Source: Okapia johnstoni (Eukaryota > Chordata > Mammalia > Artiodactyla > Giraffidae). Taken from it: a stretch of 64,000 nt of DNA. The position numbers and the translations under genes were made by a program. The notes beneath the pieces are model-generated. The model did no database searches. It saw only the letters and a program-made list of their open reading frames with translations, and was not told the DNA's origin. The stretch spans positions 33,882,001-33,946,000 of the forward strand of contig CM044320.1 of the NCBI GenBank assembly GCA_024291935.2. The letters run 5' to 3'. Below, piece by piece: positions 10,661 through 22,108 of the stretch (position 1 is its first letter; each line of letters starts with the position of its first letter).

Positions 10661-12292
10661 AACCCCAACCCCCCAACAACCACCCCCCCCATCCACCTCA
10701 TGCTGGTTTTCTTCATTGTACCATGTGATACCTGTATCTACCTAATTATCAACAAAGAGCAGGAAAAAATTAACCAACTTGAATATTAAAAGTGAACTGG
10801 ATCGTGTTAAAATTGAACTTGGGAATGCAGTCAGACTGTGGGGCACTCTACAGGACAAACTAATTTCTTCAATAAATAACTTATCAGGAGAAAGAACAGA
10901 GATGAAGGAGGAAACCTATAGATTAAAAATTCTTAGGAAAACTTGATAAGAAATGTCTGTACCTTCCCTTAATTTTGTTAAAAAACCTACAATGGCTCTT
11001 AAAAAGTAGTCTTTAAAAAAAATGCACGCCTCCCCAAATTCTTAACAAACTTATCAACCAACCACCATGGTGGACTCTGAGGAGATCCTAATGCAAACAA
11101 AGAAATAGTCTTTTAAAATATGACTTCTTTGAGACAGTTGGAAATATGATTAACTGGAAATGTGGTGGTATTGAAATAGAAGTTCCTCTTCCTAACAATA
11201 AAAATTATAGCTAATTTTGGGGATATGTTAATAGTTTTATAGTTATATTATCTTTTAGAGATGCAATAATATCCATGGATGAAATGTTAGAATTTCTTGG
11301 ATTTGCTTTAAGGTAATATGGGATTATGGGTGGTAATGGGCACCTGACACTCATTGGCTTAATCTGCTTATGTTTTTATATCTTTGAAAATTTCCATAAT
11401 AAAAGTTGGGGGGGAAGTAAGCTGGTAAATTCAACTTATGGTACTATTTCTAAGTCCAAGGAGTTCTTTAGCCTTCTTCACATTTTATCCTGACTCAGTA
11501 TTCAGACCAAGTAGAATCAGACACTGATTCAAACCCAAGATAAAGTTTATATCTCTTGATCATTAGGGAGAAACTCCAAATTAAAAAAAAAATTAAGGGC
11601 ATTGGAAAAATAGTAAAATTTGCCTTCAGTCTGGCTTCTATTCTTAAGAGAGAACACTGAACAGACTCGCAGTTGCTTCCAAAAGCCGAAGCCTATCCTC
11701 GCATCACGAAGGAGAGTTGTTAGGGTCTGATGGGAAAGAGGAATCAGTTATGGCTGGTCAGGCAGCTGAGCATATGTAACAAGAGTAGGATCAGAAGTTT
11801 TGTTTTTTTTTTCCTTCATGTTTTCTGGGTCTTGGGCAGGTTTCATTCTTCCTCTCAGAAAGCATTTCTGTTTTTTATTGCTGACTGTTAAAAATCAAGG
11901 TTTTTAAGGAAAATGTTCTTTTCCTAATAATGACATGTTGCTCAGAGTGGTTTCCGACAGCTTGATCCTGACTATGAATTAAGCTTCCTTACTCATTTCT
12001 GTAGAATATCAAGCTGCCAGCATCATGCCTTTCTTTACCGAGCTCCTCTCGTTCAGCTTTCTAAATGTGTAAGGGTGACGGGGTGGTGGCCGAGGGGCCT
12101 CAGTTTGCTCTGGAAGCAAGTGTAATGCCAGAATGTTCTCTACTCACTGATGGTGTGTGGGTGTGTTGGGTCACACAGCTGCACAGCCTTTCCCCGGTAG
12201 CCTTCAGCATCCTTTGGTTCCTGGCCTCTCATTCTGATGCCTCCCTCTCCAGGACCTCTTCCTTCTCCCAGGCCCTTCCTTCCTTCCTAAGG
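10661..12292. other. non-coding; old interspersed repeat tail near 11080-11410
   Basis: A C-rich low-complexity patch is at about 10660-10690. The region ending near 11410 with 'ttgaaaatttccataataaaagttg' looks like the 3' end of an old mammalian interspersed repeat, whose family I cannot assign. Nothing else recognised. Confidence 0.4.
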
Positions 12293-12800
12293 TCTTTTTT
12301 TAAGTTTTTATTGGAGTATAGTTGCTTTACAATGTTGTGTTTCTATTGTAGAGCAAAGTAAATCAGCTCTGTGTTTACATGTGGTGGTGGTGGTTTAGCT
12401 GCTAAGTCATGTCCAACTCTTTGAGACCTCATGGACTGTAGCCTGCCAGGCTTCTCTGTCCATGGGATTATCTCACGCAAGAATACTCGAGTCAGTTGCC
12501 ATGCCCTCCTCCAGGGGATCTTCCTAACCCAGGGATCAAACCCAGGTCTCTTGCATTTCAGGCGGATTCTTTACTAACTGACCCATACCCCCTCTTTTTT
12601 TGAATTTCCTTCCCATTTAATCCTTACAGAGCACTGAGTAGGGTTCCCTGAGCTATGAAGTTGGTTCTCTTTAGTTATCTATTTTATCTCCCAGTTTATT
12701 CTGTCCCTCCTTTCCACCTTGGTATCCATACATATTGTTCTCTACTGTCTGTGTCTATATTTTTGTTTGCAAATAAAATTCTTCAGTGGCTTTGTTATCA
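12293..12800 (-). mobile_element. L1 LINE 3' fragment split by a Bov-tA
   Basis: Antisense L1 3' UTR in two pieces. The first runs 12293-12381 ('ttattggagtatagttgctttacaatgttgtg'). The second starts near 12586 with 'agagcactgagtagggttccctgagctatg' and ends near 'gcaaataaaattcttcagtggc'. Sequence order across the interruption is colinear. Confidence 0.85.
12382..12585 (-). mobile_element. Bov-tA SINE inserted in L1
   Basis: Reverse copy starting with (GGT)n and 'tttagctgctaagtcatgtcc'. It ends with 'gattctttactaactgaccc', the degraded head complement. It lies inside an older L1 fragment. Confidence 0.9.
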
Positions 12801-13049
12801 CGACTGGTTTTTTCAGTGCTGGCACCCTTTTGTCTTTAGGTCTTCTCCCTGGCACTTCACAAAAGGCATCTTGTCAGTGACCACTTACAAACTGATGAAG
12901 CCCAACCACAAATGAACCTAGGCTTCTTTCTTGAACTCCACACCTGTTCTCCCAGCTACATTGTAGGTATTTACCCTGTGGCTCGATGGACATTGCAGTT
13001 GCAGTATGATCAAAATTTAATTGTCACCCCCCATATGATACACACACAT

Positions 13050-13350
13050 GCACGCACTTTGTTTTCTATTCTCTTCTGCATTCTGTCACCATACATCAGA
13101 AACCACAGAGCCATCGTTTACCCCTGCTCCTTCATCCCTTGATAAGTCTCCTAAAGCTTTCCTCAGCCTCCCTCTCCCCTCCATTCTCTCTGCTAGTTCA
13201 CGCCTTTGGAAGCCAATTGTTACATCCTTGCTTCCAAATTTGATATCGTTTCCAGAGTGATCTTTTAAAAATGAAATTTGATTATGTTTATCTCCTGCTT
13301 TAAAGCCTTCTGCAGTTATCTCTAAAACTTTGTTAGGAAACTGCTGTCAC
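13050..13350 (+). repeat. probable L2 LINE fragment
   Basis: The pattern 'cagagtgatcttttaaaaatgaaatttgattatgtttatctcctgctttaaagccttctgcag' is typical of an L2 interior near the 3' end. Divergence is high. Confidence 0.55.
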
Positions 13351-13799
13351 TAAATTTGTGAGCATCTCTTCCAGTCTGTGTATATTTATTATAATTAATA
13401 TATACATTATTGCATGAATATATTAGATATTATAAACACATAGCAATAGGAATTAATAAGATACAATGTTTTAAAATAAATACTCTTCTTAAAATTGTTG
13501 GCTCTTATTTTTTTCTCCCTCTCAATCAATAATAATTTTAGTGAGAATAATGCTTCTTTATTTAAAAGAAATTTATTTCTACTTTGTTGTACAGTAATTT
13601 TAACGTCTGTTTCAAAGTTCAGTGTATTTGTATAATTATAAATTTTTAAGTTGTCATCATTGAAAAAGTTAATTTATAAGGTACATATAGATCCAAATGG
13701 GAGACAGGCAGTGACTACTACTTGTTCATTTTTAATCCATCAGCTCCAGAAAAGTTTGGTTGAAATCAGCCAGTCAGTTGCAGTCTGGTGTAGTATTCT
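13351..13799. other. AT-rich non-coding
   Basis: Very AT-rich, with no gene or repeat named. Confidence 0.4.
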
Positions 13800-13995
13800 G
13801 AGGGGTTAAGACTAGAATCCTGACTTGGCTGTTTACTAAATTAGGTGCTTTGTTTAATCTGTGTCTTAGTTTTTGTATCTGTGAAATGAGGAAATAATAG
13901 TCTCTCCATCAGGGATCGATTGAATGATTAACACACATCAAGCACTGATGCCTGATCCATAAACTGTACGCCATCAATAAGTGGTAGCTATTATT
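13800..13995 (+). repeat. MIR SINE
   Basis: Forward MIR: 'ggctgtttactaaattaggtgctttg', 'tttgtatctgtgaaatgaggaaataatag' and an ending near 'aataagtggtagctattatt'. Degraded but in correct order. Confidence 0.72.
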
Positions 13996-14364
13996 TTCTT
14001 CTTTAACATTAATGAATTATTTTTAAAAAGAATGGGAATATGCTACAGTTTCCTACTTTTAATAGGGCTTTAAAAATTAAAACTCTTAATTTTGTACTTT
14101 AAGACAAGATTAGACAGATTGTTTCTTTTGATATGTGTAAAATGGTAACTCAAGGCTGCTTAATACACATTTTTGGTTACCATTTTGAATGACAATTTCC
14201 CCATGTTTTAATTTATATTTTTCTCATATGAGACTGGGGCTTAAAATTTTTTTCCTTAGAAGTATAAACACTTAAATAAAGTTGTATTTTATATCATCTA
14301 TAGCAGTCATTTCTTTTATCCAATATGGCATTTCTATTAGCATCTCTAGTAAGAGGATGCCTAT

Positions 14365-14525
14365 AATGTTATTCTTCCCATTTGATGGATGAGGAAATTT
14401 GAGGCTTACTTAGGTTAAGTAACTTGACCAAAATCATATAGATAAAAAGTTATGGATATGAAATATTAAAACCCAGGCTGATCTGTTCCAAAGTCTATAC
14501 TTTTAGTCATTATGCTCTGCTCCCT
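14365..14525 (-). repeat. MIR SINE
   Basis: Reverse MIR: 'tcccatttgatggatgaggaaatttgaggc', 'ggttaagtaacttgaccaaaatcatatag' and 'acccaggctgatctg...cattatgctctgctccc'. Confidence 0.75.
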
Positions 14526-14685
14526 TTGACAGAAATAATATATGATCTTTATTGTAAACTTATACAGATGATAAAATTATATTTGTCTGATATTCCACCA
14601 CTGTCATCATGTTAGGCTGTGATAGCATGTTGCAGAGGAAGAGAGAAGACCTATCACACACAGACTCTGGGAGTAGGAGAGGGTT

Positions 14686-14881
14686 TTTTAAAAAAAAATA
14701 TTTATTTGTTTTTTATTCAACTGTATCAGGTCTTAGTTGTGGAATGTGGGATCTTCAATCTCCATTGCAACATGCAGGATCTTTAGTTGCGGCATGCAAA
14801 CTCTTAGTTGAGGCATGTGGGATCTAGTTTCCCGACCAGGGGTTGAATCCGGGCTCCCTGCATTGGGAGCTTGAAGTCTTA
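14686..14881 (-). mobile_element. CHR-type tRNA-derived SINE, truncated
   Basis: Reverse copy with the A/T tail at the left and repeated 'cttagttg...catg...gatct' units. It stops at 'gaagtcttagc', so the tRNA-like head is missing its outermost bases. Confidence 0.88.
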
Positions 14882-14929
14882 GCGAGATCCCATAAAAAAA
14901 TATGTGAACACCTGTCCCTTCATTTGCCA

Positions 14930-14965
14930 TTGTGTGTGTACGTGTGTGCACGTGCACATGCGTGG
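14930..14965. repeat. (TG)n-rich microsatellite
   Basis: Interrupted (TG)n directly next to the tail side of a minus-strand Bov-tA. This is a usual place for tail-derived microsatellites. Confidence 0.8.
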
Positions 14966-15164
14966 GTGAGCTCAGTCACGCCTGACTCTTGACAAGCCCA
15001 AGTACTGTAGCCTGCCAGGCTCCTCTGTCCATGGAATTTCTCAGGCAAGATACTGGAGTGAGTTGCCATTTCCTCCTCCAGGGAATCTTTCCTACCCAGG
15101 GGTCAAACTTGCATCTCCTACATTGGCAGGTGGATTCTTTACCACTGTACTACCTGGGAAGCCT
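14966..15164 (-). mobile_element. Bov-tA SINE
   Basis: Reverse copy from 'ctcagtcacgcctgactcttg' through 'ttctttaccactgtactacctgggaagcc', which is the head complement. Confidence 0.92.
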
Positions 15165-15862
15165 TTGCCACTATACCCCCCTTCCCATTTCTCTCTAATG
15201 AAAGATATGTGATTGGTGGTAGATTTTTGCAGGGTCAGTGATGAAGAGGAAGAACAAATTATTGAAAACCATAGATGATTATCCTTCCTGATTGTTTACC
15301 CTGTGTACCTGTATATTTGCAAAAATCAATTAATGTATCATGAAGGTCTTTCTGTGTCATTAACCATTGGTAACCATAGCCCTCTAACCTTGGCTTGCTT
15401 AGTGTTCTGTCTAATGGGTGTACTTCAGTGTAGCTATTGCTAGACACAGTTAAATTGTTGCTATTTTTCTTATCATGATTATAAATAATATTGTGAAAAT
15501 TAGATATAAAATTTTTTCTCACTTGTTGTAACATTTAGTTTAGCTTAGTTAGTATGGAGTGCTGGATCAAAGACTATTACATTTTTAAGGCTTATGATAA
15601 CCACTGCCAGTTGCCAATATAGGAAAAACCATCTCCCAATTTGGCTCCCGTTAAAATGAGAAAGAGGAAAGGAGAGGAAAAGAAAGGGAACAATGTTTCA
15701 ACGTCGTGAAGAAGATGGAAAAGTCAGGGTGTCAGCCTTGGATGGTGTGATTTGAAAGAAGTGGGGTTGCCTTTTTGTGGACTGGAACCTTTCATGATAG
15801 AGGTGAACTGTGTATTGTCCCTTGTATTTGTTTTCTTTTTTATTGAATGTTAGGGGTATATG
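15165..15862. other. non-coding, no recognised element
   Basis: No exon or repeat identified. Minus-strand open frames here are short and lack splice context. Confidence 0.4.
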
Positions 15863-16140
15863 GGAGAAGGCAATGGCACCCCACTCCAGTACTCTTGCCT
15901 GGAAACTCCCATGGACGGAGGAGGCTGGTAGGCTGCAGGCCATGGGGTGGTGAAGAGTCAGACACGACTGAGCAACTTCACTTTCACTTTTCACTTTCAT
16001 GCATTGGAGAAGGAAATGGCAACCCACTCCAGTGTTCTTGCCTGGAGAATCCCAGGGACGGCGGGGCCTGGTGGGCTGCTGTCTATGGGGTCGCACAGAG
16101 TCGGACATGACTGAAGCAACTTAGCAGCAGCAGCAGCAGC
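15863..16140 (+). mobile_element. Bov-A2 SINE (dimer)
   Basis: Two BovB-derived units in tandem (gagaaggcaatggcacccc... then gagaaggaaatggcaaccc...), joined by 'ttcactttcacttttcactttcatgcattg' and ending in (AGC)n. A near-perfect direct repeat flanks it: aggggtatatg (15852-15862) and aggggtgtatg (16141-16151). Confidence 0.95.
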
Positions 16141-17485
16141 AGGGGTGTATGAGGACTGGAGCACTAAATGTTTCCTCCTGTGTCCTTGTTTAGAATTGCT
16201 ATGGATTCTCTTTTGAGATTTAGAAAATTTATAGGTCATTGTGTCTTTCTGAATATGGAAGATGAAAATCAACTAGGTATTTTAACTGCTGTTTTTCTAA
16301 AATAACACTAAGCTCCAAGGTGTTGCCTTGGTTGACAGGAGTTTTAACAGGAGGTAGCTGAGTTGGACCTATCTTAGGTAAAAAAAACCCTTGGCTTTGG
16401 ATATACTTGAACACTTCTTTTTTTTTTTAATTGAAAGATAATTGCTTTACAGAATTTTGTTGTTTTCTGTCAAACCTCAACATGAATCAGCCATAGGTAT
16501 ACATATATCCCCTCCCTTTTGAACCTTCCTCCCATCTCCCTCCTCATCCCATCCCTCCAGGTTGATACAGAGCCCCTGTTTGAGTTTCCTGAGCCATACA
16601 GCAAATTCCCATTGGCTATCTGTTTTACATATGGTAATGTAAGTTTCCATGTTACTCTTCCCATACATCTTACCCTCTCCTCCCCTCTCCCCATGTCCAT
16701 AAGTCTATTCTCTATGCCCTCTGTGTCTGTTTCTCCATTGCTGCCCTGTAAATAAATTCTTCAGTACCATTTTTCTGGATTCCATATATATGTGTTAGAA
16801 TATGATATTTATCTTTCTCTTTCTGACTTACTTCACTCTGTATAATAGGTTCTAGGTTCATCCACCTCATTAGAACTGACTCAAATGTGTTCCTTTTTAT
16901 GGCTTAGTAATATTCCATCATGTATATGTACCACGACCTCTTTATTCATTCATCTGTCAGTGGACATCTAGGTTGCTTCCATGTTTTAGCTGTTGTAAAT
17001 AGTGCTGCAGTGAATGATGGGATACATGTGTCTTTTTCAATTTTGGTTTCCTGAGGGTATATGCCTAAGAGTGGGATTGCTGGGTCATATGGTGGTTTTA
17101 TTCCTAGTTTTTTAAGAAATCTCCATACTGTCTTCTATAGTGGTTAAATCAACTTATATCCCCACCAATGTGCAAGAGCATTCCTTTTTTCTCCACAACC
17201 CCTCCAGCATTAATTGTTTGTAGACTTTTTGATGATGGCCATTCTGACCCATGTGAGGTGATATCTCATTGTAGTTTTGATTTGCATTTCTCTAATAATG
17301 AGCGATGTTTAGCATCTTCTCATGTGTTTGTTAGCCATCTGTATGTCTTCTTTGGAGAAATGTCTGTTTAGATCTTTTCCCACTTTTTGATTGGGTTGTT
17401 TGTTTTTCTGGTATTGAGTTGTATGAGCTGCTTTGTATATTTTGGAAATTAATCCTTTGTCAGTTGTTTCATTTGCTGTTTTCTC

Positions 17486-18619
17486 TCATTCTGAGGGTTG
17501 TCTTCTCACCTTGCTTATAGTTTCCTTTTCCATGCAAAAGCTTTTAAGTTTAATTGGGTCCCACTTGTTTACTTTTGTTTTTATTTCCATTACTCTAAAA
17601 GGTGGGTCATAGAGGATATTACTTTGATTTATGTCACTGAGTGTTCTGTCTATGTTTTCCTCTAAGAATTTTATAGTTTCTGGTCTTACATTTAGGTCTT
17701 TAATCCATTTTGAGTTTATCTTTGTGTATGGTGTTAAGAAGTGTTCTAATTTCATTCTTTTACATGTAGCTGTTCAGTTTTCCCAGTACCACTTATTGAA
17801 GAGGCTGTCTTTGCCCCATTGTATATTCTTGCCTCCTTTGTCAAAAATAAATTACCCATAGGTGCATGGCTTTATTTCTGGGCTTTCTATCTTGTTCCAT
17901 TGGTCTATATTTCTTTTTTTGTGCCAGTACCATACTGTCTTGATGACTGTACCTTTATAGTATAACCTGAAGTTAGGAAGGTTGATTCCTCCAGCTCCAT
18001 TCTTCTTTCTCAATACTGCTTTGGCTATTCAGGGTCTTTTGTGTTTCTATATGAATTGTGAAATTTTTTGTTCTAGTTCTGTAAAAAAATGCCATTGTTA
18101 ATTTCATAGGGATTGCATTTAATCTGTAAATTGCATTTGGTATTATAGTCATTTTCACAATATTGATTTTTCCTAACCAGGAACATGGATTATCTCTCCA
18201 TCTGTTTATGTCGTCTTTGATCTCTTTCATCAGTGTCTTATAATTTTCTGTATACAGTTCTTTTGTCTCGTTAGGTAAGTTTATTCCTAGATATTTAATT
18301 CTTTTTGTTGTAATGGTGAATGGGATTGATTCCTTAATTTCTCTTTCTGATTTTTCATTGTTAGTATATAGGAATGCAAGTGATTTCTGTGTCTTGATTT
18401 TGTATCCTGCAACTTTGCTAAAGTGATTAGCTCTAGTAATTTTCTGATACTATCTTTAGGGTTTTCTATGTACAATCTCATGTCATCTACAAACACGGAG
18501 AGCTTTACGTATTCGTTTCCAATCTGGATTCCTTTTATTTCTTTTTCTTCTCTGATTGCTGTAACTAGGGCTTCCAGAACTATGTTGAATAATACCAGTA
18601 AAGTGGACATCCTTGTCAT
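17486..18619 (-). pseudogene. L1 ORF2 remnant: end of reverse transcriptase and C-terminal region
   Basis: Three minus-strand open segments (18287-18619, 17973-18230, 17486-17755) in different frames cover the part of ORF2 after the palm domain. The polymerase motif reads FVDDM (18482-18493 codes F-V-D-D), where L1 normally has FADD. Further on come [22 protein letters not shown] sequence and the [26 protein letters not shown] motif common to L1 ORF2. Frameshifts between the segments make this non-functional. Confidence 0.9.
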
Positions 18620-18644
18620 GTTACTGATCTTAGGGGGAATGCTT

Positions 18645-19202
18645 TTAGTTTTTCACCAGTGAGAATAATGTTTTCGTGGGCTTATCATATATGGCCTTTA
18701 CTGTGTTGAGGTAGGTTCCTTCTATGCCCATTTTTTGAAGAATTTTAATCATAAATGGGTGTTGAATTTTGCCAAAGGCTTTTTCTGCATCTATTATCAT
18801 ATAGTTTTTATCCTTCGTTTTGTTAATATGATGTATCACATTGGTTGATTTGCATATATTGAAGAATCCTTGCATCCCTGGAATAAGCCCAACTTGATCA
18901 TGGTGTATGAGCTTTTTGATGTGTTGTTGAATTCTGTTTGCTAAAATTTTGTTGAGGATTTTTGCATCTATGTTCATGAGTGATATTGGCCTATAGTTTT
19001 CTTTTTTTGTGTTGTCTTTGTCTGGTTTTGGTATCAGGGTGATGGTGGCCTCATAGAATGAGTTTGGAAGTGTTCCTTCCTCTGCAATTTTTTGAAAAAG
19101 TTTTGGAAGGTTAGGCATTAGCTCTTCCCTAAATGTTTGATAGAATTCTCCTGTGAGGCCTTCTGGTCCTGTGCTTTTGTTTTTTGGGAGATTTTTGATC
19201 AC
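18645..19202 (-). pseudogene. L1 ORF2 remnant: reverse transcriptase fingers and palm
   Basis: A 185-residue open stretch with typical L1 reverse-transcriptase signatures: [49 protein letters not shown] and [20 protein letters not shown]. The last holds the first catalytic aspartate region, where L1 normally reads D-A-E-K-A-F-D. The final D of that block is G here. It continues out of frame into 18287-18619. No other protein is encoded. Confidence 0.92.
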
Positions 19203-19698
19203 AGCTTTGATTTCAGTGCTTGTAATTGGGTTGTTCTTTAATTTCTATTTCTTCCTGGTTCAGTCTTAGAAGATTGAAGTTTTCTAATAATCTGTCCGTT
19301 TCTTCCAAGTTATCCATCTTATTGCCATATAGTTGTTCATAATAGTCTCTTATAATCCTTTGTATTTCTCCATTGTCTGTTGTAACCTCTCCTTTTTCAT
19401 TTCTAGTTTAGTTGATTTGATTCTTCTCTCTTTTTTTCTTGATGAGTCTAGCTAAAGGTTTGTCAATTTTGTTTATCTTCTCAAAGAACCAGCTTTTAGC
19501 TTTATTAATCTTTACTATTGTTTCTTTCATTTCTGTTTCATTTGTCTCTGCTGAGATCTTTATGATTTCTTGCCTCCTGCTAATTTTGGAGGTTTTTTGT
19601 TCTTCTTTTTCCAGTTGTTTTAGGTGTAAAGTTAGGTTGTCTGTTCGATGTTTTTTTTGTTTCTTGAGCTAGGATTGTTATCGCTATAAACTTCCCTC

Positions 19699-20496
19699 TT
19701 AGAACTGCTTTTGCTGCATCCCGTAGGTTTGAGTTGTCATGTTTTCATTGTCATTTGTTTCTAGGAATTTTTTGATTTCCCTTTTGATTTCTTCAATAAC
19801 CTGTTCTTTATTTAGAAATGTATTATTTACTCTCAATGTGTTTGTGTTTTTTACAGTTTTTTTCTTGTAATTGATATCAGGTCTCATAGTGTTGTGGTTG
19901 GAAAAGACGCTTGGTACTATTTCAGTTTCCTTAAATTTACTGAGGTTTGATTTGTGATCCAAGATGTGGTCTATCCTGAAGAATGTTCCATGTACACTTG
20001 AGAAGAAGGTGTATTCTTATCCATTTGGATGGAATTTCCTGAAGATATCAATGAGATCCATCTTGTCTAATGTATCATTTAAGACTTGTGTTTCCTTATT
20101 AATTTTCTGTTTTAATGATCTGTCCATTGGTGTGAGTGAGGTGTTAAAGTCTCCTACTATTATTGTGTTACTGTCAGTTTCTCCTTTTATGTCTGTTAGT
20201 GTTTGTCTTATGTATTGAGGTGCTCCTATGTTGGGTGCATAGATATTTACAATTGTTATGTCTTCCTCTTGGATTGATCCCTTGATCATTATGTAGTGTC
20301 CTTCCTTATCTCTTACAATATTCTTTATTTTAAGGTCTACTTTGTCTAATATGAGGATTACTACTCCAGCTTTCTTTTGCTTCCCATTTGCATGGAATAT
20401 ATTTTTCCATCCTCTCACTTTCAGTCTATATGTGTCTTTAGGTCTGAAGTGAATTTCTGTAGACAGCATATAAATGGGTTTTGTTTTTGTATCCAT
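19699..20496 (-). pseudogene. L1 ORF2 remnant: AP-type endonuclease
   Basis: Two open segments (20017-20496 and 19699-19962) cover most of the endonuclease domain. Visible motifs are the ETHF-like start (TEIHFRPKDTYRLKVRGW), GHYIMIKG, NIYAPN, and the GDFN catalytic block. The S-D-H motif near the end reads S-N-H (19894-19902), so a catalytic Asp is lost. The two parts are out of frame with each other. The domain would have nicked target DNA at TT/AAAA-like sites. Confidence 0.9.
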
Positions 20497-20677
20497 TCAG
20501 CCAGTCTGTGCCTTTTGGTTGGAGCATTTAATCCACTTACATTTAAAGTAATTATTGATACATATGTTCCTATTGCCATTTTCTTAATTGTTTTGGGTTT
20601 GTTTTTGTAGATCTTTTTCTTCTCTGTATTTCCTGAATATATAAGTTTTTTTTAACATTTGTTGTAAAGCTGGTTTA

Positions 20678-20981
20678 AAATCAATCACCCAGGAGATCAA
20701 TCCTGGGTGTTCATTGGAAGGACTGATGTTGAAGCTGAAACTCCAATACTTTGGCCACCTCATGCGAAGAGTCGACTCATTGGAAAAGACCCTAATGCTG
20801 GGTAGGATTGGGAGCAGGAGGAGAAGGGGACGACAGAGGATGAGATGGTTGGATGGCATCACCGACTCGATGGACATGGGTTTGGGTAGACTCCGGGAGT
20901 TGGTGATGGACAGAGAGGCCTGGAGTGCTGCAATTCATGGTGTTGCAAAGAGTCGGACATGACTGAGCGACTGAACTGAAC
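20678..20981 (+). mobile_element. BovB 3' end inserted into L1, 15-bp target duplication
   Basis: A 5'-truncated BovB terminus. It includes the coding-derived blocks gatgttgaagctgaaactcc and cgacagaggatgagatgg, and ends gactgagcgactgaactgaac. The direct repeat tgtaaagctggttta is perfect at 20663-20677 and 20982-20996. It lies in an L1 whose sequence resumes after the second copy, so BovB arrived after the L1. Confidence 0.96.
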
Positions 20982-21079
20982 TGTAAAGCTGGTTTAGTGA
21001 TACTGAATGCTCCCAACTTCTGCATGTCTGAAAAGCTTTTGATTTCTCTATCAATTTTGAACTTTTTATTATATATTTT

Positions 21080-21260
21080 ATATATATATTATTGAAGTAT
21101 AGTTGATTTGCAATTTTTCAGGTGCACAGCAAGGTGATTCAGTTATACAAATACACATATATTATTTTTGAAATTATTTTCAGTCATAGGTTATTACAAA
21201 ATATTGACTATATTTCCCTGTGCTATACAGTAAATTTTTATTGCTTGTTGCATATCTATT
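21080..21260 (-). mobile_element. L1 LINE 3' UTR fragment, separate copy
   Basis: A new L1 tail in reverse: 'attgaagtatagttgatttgcaatttttcaggtgcacagcaaggtgattcagttatac' and 'ccctgtgctatacagtaaa'. It starts where the long L1 runs out, so it is an independent, older copy. AT dinucleotide runs lie on its left. Confidence 0.8.
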
Positions 21261-22092
21261 TTTAATTAGAAATCTAGGATTCTATTCATACTAAATCAAA
21301 CAAGTGAATCAAAATATCATAATTTTCTTAGGCAAAAATTCATAAGGTTTCTAAAATATATGTTATACATATTTTTTATATATATATATGTATACAAGAG
21401 CTTTTCTCTACTCTATTTGATAAAGGCTTGAGAAGGAACAACCAAAAAAAAAGAGATGTAGAAATTGGAGACTGTTCAGTAACTTATGTTTCAGTAGTGT
21501 AATTCTCTGGGAGTAGGTCAGTGAAGCCACCAATCCATTTATTTTTAGACACAGATGATGCAGAGATCATGGTCCTAGTCTGGTAAAGCAAACACATCTA
21601 TTCCTTGTGGGGCAGTTTAATGAGAAGAGCCCCTACTGCTGGGTCAGCAATGAGAGAGTTCATAGTGGGCCAACCAACTTTTTAGAGCTATAGTTACCTC
21701 ACTGGGGTATGTTGGTTCACAGAGTTCTACTGGTGTGATAAAGTGTTATATACCACTGAGCTGAAGTCATTGTTTTTATTCAAACAATCACTATACACAT
21801 TTAACACTAGTTCAGAATACTCTTTCAGAATGTGATGGGATCAAAGTGGTTTGACTTCATATTTTTTGAGTGATATTTGCAGTAACATTAAATAGAGATA
21901 TGAGTGGAAGGATTTGATTCTACAGAATTTCTTGGGTATGCAGGCCAGAGTTGTAGGGGTAGTGTAGTTGTTTTTCCTACATTTTTGTAAAAGATAGAAC
22001 ACATTTTAGAGTATTTATAAAATATTTTCTCTCTGAAGACATGACTGACTATAGTCAGCAGTCTGATTTCTACCAAACTATCCCTCTACTTC
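21261..22092. other. non-coding; possible old coding-derived segment at about 21480-21610
   Basis: Mostly AT-rich. On the minus strand around 21500-21600 a short open stretch reads SKNKWIGGFTDLLPENYTTE before a stop. That looks unlike random AT-rich translation, but I cannot assign it to a gene or repeat. Confidence 0.3.
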
Positions 22093-22108
22093 AAGAAGTG
22101 TGCAAATA

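Larger units (their letters stand above)
16417..21057 (-). mobile_element. long, inactive L1 LINE
   Basis: About 4.3 kb of L1 in reverse orientation, once the BovB insertion is removed. The T-run at 16417-16428 is the complement of the poly-A tail. Next come the 3' UTR ('gaagtgtt'-type blocks), ORF2 from about 17480 back through reverse transcriptase and endonuclease to about 20500, then more 5' sequence interrupted at 20678-20981. The frame breaks many times and the 5' end is missing, so it cannot mobilise itself. A separate older L1 tail begins just beyond its truncated 5' end. Confidence 0.93.

Noticed and set aside
10660..10695. C-rich run as a G-quadruplex-forming regulatory site
   Set aside because: Irregular C runs beside a MIR, not near any gene; low-complexity sequence is the simpler reading.
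15698..16108. 136-codon minus-strand open frame
   Set aside because: Mostly the antisense of a Bov-A2 dimer.
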